A stretch of 64,000 nucleotides of DNA from Lineus longissimus (taxonomy: Eukaryota; Nemertea; Pilidiophora; Heteronemertea; Lineidae), in NCBI RefSeq assembly GCF_910592395.1, contig NC_088319.1, positions 5,086,001 to 5,150,000 on the forward strand. Reading direction: 5' to 3'. The notes under the pieces were generated by a model. The model had not been told where the DNA came from. It did not search any database and was given only the letters and a program-made list of their open reading frames with translations. How positions within the stretch are numbered: the first letter of the stretch is position 1; the number at the start of each line of letters is the position of its first letter. Below, piece after piece: positions 58,131-64,000 of this stretch. Position numbers and translations under genes: made by a program.

Positions 58131-58696
58131 TAAAAATAGAATTCCTTGGAGACGCTGAACAATAAGGCCCCATAAAGAAGTAGTCCCCGCCCCGGTAGCT
58201 GTCTCATATCTGCTGACAGAAGCAGCTCTTTGTGGTGAAATAATAATTGAATTTTCAACCTGCTAGCCTAGATATTTGTGTATGTTTCTTCACCAGTTAG
58301 TTAATAACGAATTTTTGTAGCTTACGGTATATATTCGTAATTGTTTTAAATGCGTTTCATGTTCAAGTGTCTTAATTTGACAATTTGGCGATAATACAGG
58401 TGTTGGATGACAAGAATAAGAATGATCCATCATGTTAGGATTATTTTCGTTCATTTGACCCCCAATTATATTAATGCATTATAAAGTGGGTCTGACCTAG
58501 GCCTACAGCTCATCCTGATTTAAATGGCATGAAACCCCTGGCATGCTGGGCCCTGTGCCCCCTGTGCAAATTTAACCGGTACAAATTTAAATTATGTGAG
58601 TACCCCCCCCCCCCCCCGTATGGCCCTAAGAAAATTTCTAGTCAAGGCACATTGGAAATTTTCCTTTTTCCAGAGCAGTTGTGGTTGGAATACTAG
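58131..58696. other. No gene seen
   Basis: Non-coding DNA with a C run at about 58606-58617. Confidence 0.5.
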
Positions 58697-59300
58697 TAGA
58701 TTGGAATGAATTATTTCTTCAATGATATGAAAGTTGAAACCCCTCTGAGTACAAAAATGCAAAGGCAAGACACATCATGCATGTCATGACACCCATGCCC
58801 AGGAGCTTTTTCTCATTTCTGAAACAGTTGTGGTTGGAATGCATTTCCAAATCAATCCGTCAAATCTCTATGCAATGAAACGTCACAACTGTCTCCACCT
58901 ACGTTGTCCTGTAGGCTATGTCCTAGCAGACGATTTTTAAATAAATGATGTGATTGATATACTTGTAGATTGGAATGAATTATTTCTTCAATGATATGAA
59001 AGTTGAAAACCCTCTGAGTACGAAAATGCAGAGGCAAGACACATGCATGTCATGACACCCTGGAGCTTTTTCTCATTTCTGAAGCAGTTGCATGGTTGGA
59101 ATGAATTTCCAAATCAGTCCGTCAAATCTCTATCCAAATGGAACTTTAAGACCACTCTATATTTGTGCAGTAGTGTTAAAACTGTCTTTTTTGAAGTAAA
59201 GTACGTGAATCGAGAAGAAGAGGACGTTTGCTTTGTCTGCAATGAAATGTCACAATTGTCTCCGCCGACGTTGTCCTGTATGTCCTAGCAGACGATTTTT
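58697..59300. repeat. Local tandem duplication of about 280 bp
   Basis: A block beginning 'tagattggaatgaattattt' at about 58697 recurs at about 58966. Both copies run through 'aagttgaaa.ccctctgagt', 'gagctttttctcatttctga', 'gtcaaatctctat' and 'cctagcagacgatttttaaa'. The second copy carries an extra insert of about 70 bp. Confidence 0.85.
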
Positions 59301-62300
59301 AAATCCCACACACTTCAGGACAGTGGCGCCGGTGTGAATAAATCTACTTGCGTGAATGGTCAATGGCTCATGACGTCATGAAATAATTGCGTCACGAGGT
59401 AGGAAACAATGGGAATCATGGTAACTGTGGTTGCGATGCGTCGTGAAAGCAGGATCGGCAAGCGCGGCCCGTATGGAATGCAACAAACTGTACCGGAACC
59501 GGAATTGTCATGGGTCTGCACAAATTTTTTCAGATTCGAATGATGGATATATGAATTTTGTTTACACTTTATACACACGTAACCATTACACTCACTACGT
59601 TGTGTGAGTTATAAACAGAAAGGAAACAATTACCATTACCATGGTAAACGACCTAAAGTGATGACTTTTTTCGTCAGATACAGAGTAAATCAAATGGATT
59701 TTGTGATGGGAGGCCCGCTCGCGGAAGTTCATGCGACGAGGTGCAAACGCCCCGTAAAATACCTGGGAACAAGGTTCTTAATAAAGATAAGGAAAGTAAC
59801 CTTGTCCACCTTCTACATGCAATGACGCTGCGGCATAAGTTATGCCAAATATGGGAAACAAAATGGCGTCACCTGGTGTGAAAAAATAAATCGCGTGCGC
59901 CGTGGGCTAAAAACTCAAACTCGCCCCAGTGCCGAAATTTAAAAAAGGAACGAAATCAGCGCCTCTTGTGTAAAGATTGCTAAAAACGTTGTTAGATGAC
60001 CCCCTTAGCCCATTAAAATAGTCTCTACGTTGTAAATAAATGGACATTGCAATCATGTAATTAGGGGGAATTCACTGGTCTATGACCCCCAGGATCTTGG
60101 AGGGTCCTGCATGGTGAGGTTGCTCTATATACTTTAGTATAGGTTTTTTATCTTTGTTGAGTGGGAGTTGGATGGACTCCCTCATCCTGACAATATCAGG
60201 CCATGCATTTCATTCGATACATACTTACTCGGAAACATGCGTAAGGAAAAGTCGTGTTGTAGGCCCTGTTTGCAAGAGGATGAGACTCCCTGAGCAACCC
60301 ATTTGTTAGGGTGAGGAACGAGACCGGTCCACTGCGTCCGGAGCGTAGAGTTGGGTGGGCTGATAGGAAATTTCGACCAACCTGATTAACTTCTGATCAG
60401 CCTATAGTCACAACCATGCCACCTAATCCTATGGACATCATGTCACACGAAGGATATCCCATGGATATGTTTGAGTTCAGTTGGGTTAGACCTCAGGTGT
60501 GATGCAATTTTGAGAATCACATATTAGGCCTTCTTGTTCGTCAAACCTTTAATAGCTTGACCACAATCGTTGTTTTGCGCCCGGTTTGGTGAAGCTGAAG
60601 ATCACAGGCGTTGACAGGAGGAGTGCCACCCGGGAGGATTGCGCCCGGGAGTGCGTTCCCTGGTTCTGGCCACTAGCACCCGGGGGCCAGCAATTTACAC
60701 CGCGTCTTCCTATTTGGAGGCGGGATGGTTCTGGGATAGAGCTTAGAGTCTTAAACTGATCAATCCAATCGCAAAATACCGAAAACCCAGAATTATAATT
60801 AGAGAGGACAAGATATCGTTCCGCTAACACTAACACTAGCTATAACGATAACGATATTTTTAACGTTACCGTATTAAATAACGTTTTTCAGGTAAAGAAA
60901 CAGTTGGCTACGCTATTTCACCGCCAACGCTATTTTTTCCAATTATTACTAAACACAAATGCGAGTCCTTATTTGCGAGCATACAAAAGCGGGTTGCACA
61001 TGGACCACAATAAACCTGGTACAACCATTTGCCCCAGGAATTTGAAGGTGATGTTCTTTCACTTCTTCATTTTATCTGCCAAAAATGATAAGGGCTGGTC
61101 TATTGTCGTCCGTGGTTTTTGGTATATTCAATCTTATTGCCCAGTATGCAAAGATTTTGATCAGAGAACGAAAACGAGCACTGCACTATAGGGGCAATTG
61201 TGATGACGGATATTGCGTTGCCTGCTGACAGAAATGCACTTAAACTGAGTGTCTAAAGTCTGGTAAAAATCACATATAATTCGTAGCAATAGTGTTATCA
61301 AAAGTATTGGTTTCTGCTCGTCCGGGCTTCTATATGATCATCCCACACCATTTTCCCGTCCTACGAGTACGGCTGGGACACCACTGATAAGATGAGTGTA
61401 TTATTGGTGCATACAGAGTTCTTCAATAGTTTCTGTTCTGTCGTTTTGATAGAGATTAGGACAGGGTATATTTGACTGCTTAATCATGTTAATTGGGAAG
61501 TCTTGAAAAAATGTGCAGGTATCAGCAATAGCTGTCTTAAGTCGCAGGTCTGTGCTGGCTAATCTGATGTCGATGTCGAATCAAATTGGGGTGAGCGTTC
61601 TGGACGCTTTCGTACATTTTGCCTATACTTCTAATGTTATCCATACCTCACTGTTTACGCTTTCCACTCGTGTGGCGACGTGCTTGTGTGGTCCTCTGAA
61701 TATCTACCACCAGTGTCCCTTCTTGTTTTACATTCCTTTTCTCCAAGTGCACAATACTCTCGCGAGTCTGAATTCCTGGCGTCGTATAAACAGCAGAACA
61801 TTGTCAAAACCCAGGCAATTCCGAGAAGGAATGTCACGAATCAGAGATATATCCTGTTCTCTTAATTTTTTTATAACAAAATTCGAGTAAAAGTGGGCCT
61901 AGAAAAAACTGATTTATTATAGTATTTCTAAAACCACAAGTCACAAAATAATCTCACGTCAGGTGAAAGGGGAAGTGCAATTCCTGACGTCACCGTCTAT
62001 GTCACCTAAATTTCCGCGAAATTAAGAAATAAAGTGAAAAGACACAAATATTAACTAATCATTACGTGTATCAATATATACATAAATCATTCTGCATACG
62101 AAAACTTCTATTTAACAATAATATTTTAAAATATGAGTATTCTTGACTGTAAAATCTCTTGTCACACGGACATATTCAACAGGGAGGTTTCGATGGTGAC
62201 CATAAAGTCTTGATGACTCTGACTTGGCTTGGCTTGATCAGTCTGAATACTTGAGGGCTGTAAACTTCAGGCTGAAGTTTTAGCGGAACAGATTGCGTAT

Positions 62301-63144
62301 TGTGAAGTCTATCTTGAAGCGAAGAACCAAGACACGTTGAAGTCAGCAAACGTGAAGTGAAGTCCTGTTACATTCAACTTTGAGTGAACCCACTTTTTAT
62401 CGCCTGATCAGTCAGGAAAGTATAGAACTTTTCAGGACATTATGAAGCAACTGAACACAGCGCGGGATCGTCTAGCACAGCCGGGGATCGATACAGAAGT
62501 CCGAATCAAACGTTGTATACAGACATAAACAGAACCAACTCGAATATCAATATTGTACACTGTTAATCTATTTCACTAAACCTATAGCCGCTAATCGGCA
62601 CTAACAGGAGACTTAATACCCAATGTATGTATTGAAATGAAATTGATGTTCAGGCCAAACTCCGTGGATTCGGAGGAGCATACAGTATATATGCCAAGGA
62701 CGCCGTAGCGATGTAGGTTTGAGATGAGAGGACCATAGCAGTCAATAAAGTAGATTGTTGTAAAATTTTGGACGGATTGAAATGTTTTGCAAATCACACG
62801 CTGGTTCGAGCCCCTTCGTTTTCCTCAGTGGTCCCCTAAAACTCTGAACAACATACGAACCTGTGGGAAATGTCAATAGCCAGACACGTTGAACCTATTT
62901 CGGTGAGCTTTACACACGATGAATCTATTGAGAACTACATGAATCTATTGAGCTTTTTCCAAACTTGTGCCAGATCAATCTTGAAAAAACACGTAAGTTC
63001 AGCACCCTGAGGAAAGCGAAGGGTTGAATAATTAAAAGATAGCTCACTCAACTCTCATTACGCTTTTAGAACCCATAATCTATCTAACGCTCATCGCACA
63101 TCTTTGTTTTTATAACATTTACGTTGGTAGACCTTTTGGTCGAT
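59301..63144. other. Long intergenic stretch upstream and downstream of the CLCA exon
   Basis: No exon is recognised. A TGACGTCA palindrome lies at about 59372. Clustered short CpG sites and a 'cccgggnnnccagc' patch (60625-60695) might be regulatory. Frames of about 60-125 codons (for example 61513-61890) lack family features. The last part, next to 63145, is the 3' untranslated and downstream region of the CLCA gene. Confidence 0.5.
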
Positions 63145-63812
63145 TTACAGCCCTTCATATTTCCTTCTTAGGTCGCCAACATTGCTGTAACCCTTGTTGG
63201 CATAGGTATACGATGGTGGTGCGAGTCCTTCCAGCCCGACATTATAGTAATTAGAAGCTGCTGCCCCCTGTCCTCCATAGAAAGCCTGCGGTGAGCTTGG
63301 TCTTGGCACCTCCTGTCCTACATGGTAAACAGCTCCTTGTTCTCCATTATAAACAACTTGCGGTGGGTTTGAGGTTGGTCCTTCCCGCCCAAGGTTGATG
63401 AAATCTTCCGACCGGTCTGGTGAAGGTGTCTTCTTCTTCTTGCAGAGACAGACAAAGCCAACGACCACTGCAATCAGAATGACAGCGCTAATACCAACAA
63501 AGATGAGTATGATCGACAGTGTCGAAGGCGAAGGTTCGGTTGCAATTGCAATCACATCCCCATTTGAAAACTTGTTTGGAAGAGTCATGGAAATGCTGAT
63601 GATGTTTGAAGGATCGCCCTCGTTTCCCACTTCATCTATGGCACGGATGGCTAAGAAGTATGTTGCGGTCTTGCTGTAGTCAGTCATGTTTATCTTATGC
63701 GTCTCTTTTTCACCAGCATTCTTCGGGGTTCCTTCCAAATGGATTCGAGAGCTGTTCTCAAATCGTTCACTGATCTCTTCAAAGGTTCCAATGCGGAGGT
63801 CATAAGTCATGT
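63145..63812 (-). CDS. CLCA family protein, last coding exon (C-terminus)
   Basis: The exon starts after the acceptor ctttcttcag (63813-63814, minus strand) and ends at a stop at 63145, giving about 222 residues. It opens with the end of the fibronectin-like C-terminal domain (TYDLRIGTFEEISERF, YFLAIRAIDEVGNEGDPSNI), which matches the C-terminal domain pattern of calcium-activated chloride channel regulators. A low-complexity Thr/Ser/Pro stem follows, then a single membrane helix (LSIILIFVGISAVILIAVVV), a basic stop-transfer stretch (CLCKKKKT) and a cytosolic tail rich in Pro, Gly and Tyr with PPSY. The rest of the gene (metalloprotease-like and VWA domains) would lie right of the window. The ATG at 63831 precedes the acceptor and is not the real start. 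Family members are secreted or membrane proteins that self-cleave and modulate chloride channels. Confidence 0.85.
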
Positions 63813-64000
63813 CTGAAGAAAGGAGCACCATTTACGATAAAATTAATGGACAGGGCTCAGATTGCCTAGATCGCAGTCTTCCGTGCGATGTCCACGCGAC
63901 CGCTGATGTCAAAGTTCTGTCGTCAGCGCACGATTGAAATGTCTACTTTGGCCAATGATAGAGTTTCAAGAAGCTCACGACATAAGTGACAGCAAATGAT

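Noticed and set aside
62780-62815. B-box-like GGTTCGAGCCCC as a tRNA or SINE
   Set aside because: No A-box or pairing acceptor arm lies at the right distance upstream.

Overview
The window is nuclear DNA of an animal, most likely a marine invertebrate. The evidence is spliced genes with GT-AG introns, THAP, Harbinger, P-type and Ty3/gypsy transposons, tRNA-derived SINE-like sequences, and one ordinary host gene: the 3' exon of a CLCA family (calcium-activated chloride channel regulator) gene at the right edge. An invertebrate deuterostome or a lophotrochozoan would fit; I cannot name the species. Apart from the CLCA exon nearly everything recognisable is mobile, repetitive or decayed.

Layout. 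1-3318 is a near-identical 992-bp tandem array. 3464-29999 is a 26.5-kb unit bounded by almost identical 3.16-kb inverted repeats. Inside it lie, in order: a 4.2-kb Harbinger transposon with both of its genes (7600-11803, with a 166-bp hairpin element nested in it); a HIRAN-like pseudogene split by a 148-bp MITE; an exon of one transposase-like gene and a large decayed second one (13609-17143); a dense, intron-poor, CpG-rich block of broken virus-like genes (18743-22874); a P-loop helicase-like exon; and, next to the right inverted repeat, remnants of a P-element/THAP9-type transposase (24370-26557).

30000-39520 is non-coding and repeat-rich: triplicated exon-like units, a tRNA-like sequence split by 476 bp, a MITE whose inverted ends are expanding minisatellites, and a 1.73-kb terminal-inverted-repeat element with a 5-bp target duplication and many short hairpin motifs.

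39521-48507 is the clearest candidate for an undescribed mobile system: a 9-kb DNA transposon with exact 25-bp inverted termini and a TAAT target duplication, inserted into a copy of a dispersed repeat that is also present uninterrupted nearby. It carries one multi-exon transposase-like gene on the minus strand, flanked by ten copies of a 15-bp motif (GTTATGTACGGGACA) confined to its two subterminal zones. Its C-terminal module resembles that of the otherwise different gene at 14143-17143, which suggests a wider family.

48508-63144 holds more dispersed repeats, a tRNA-like SINE head, an internally deleted but young Ty3/gypsy LTR element (50301-53570), a second Harbinger pair with a substituted catalytic residue and an in-frame stop in its partner gene, local duplications and long featureless stretches. 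The CLCA exon (63145-63812) closes the window.
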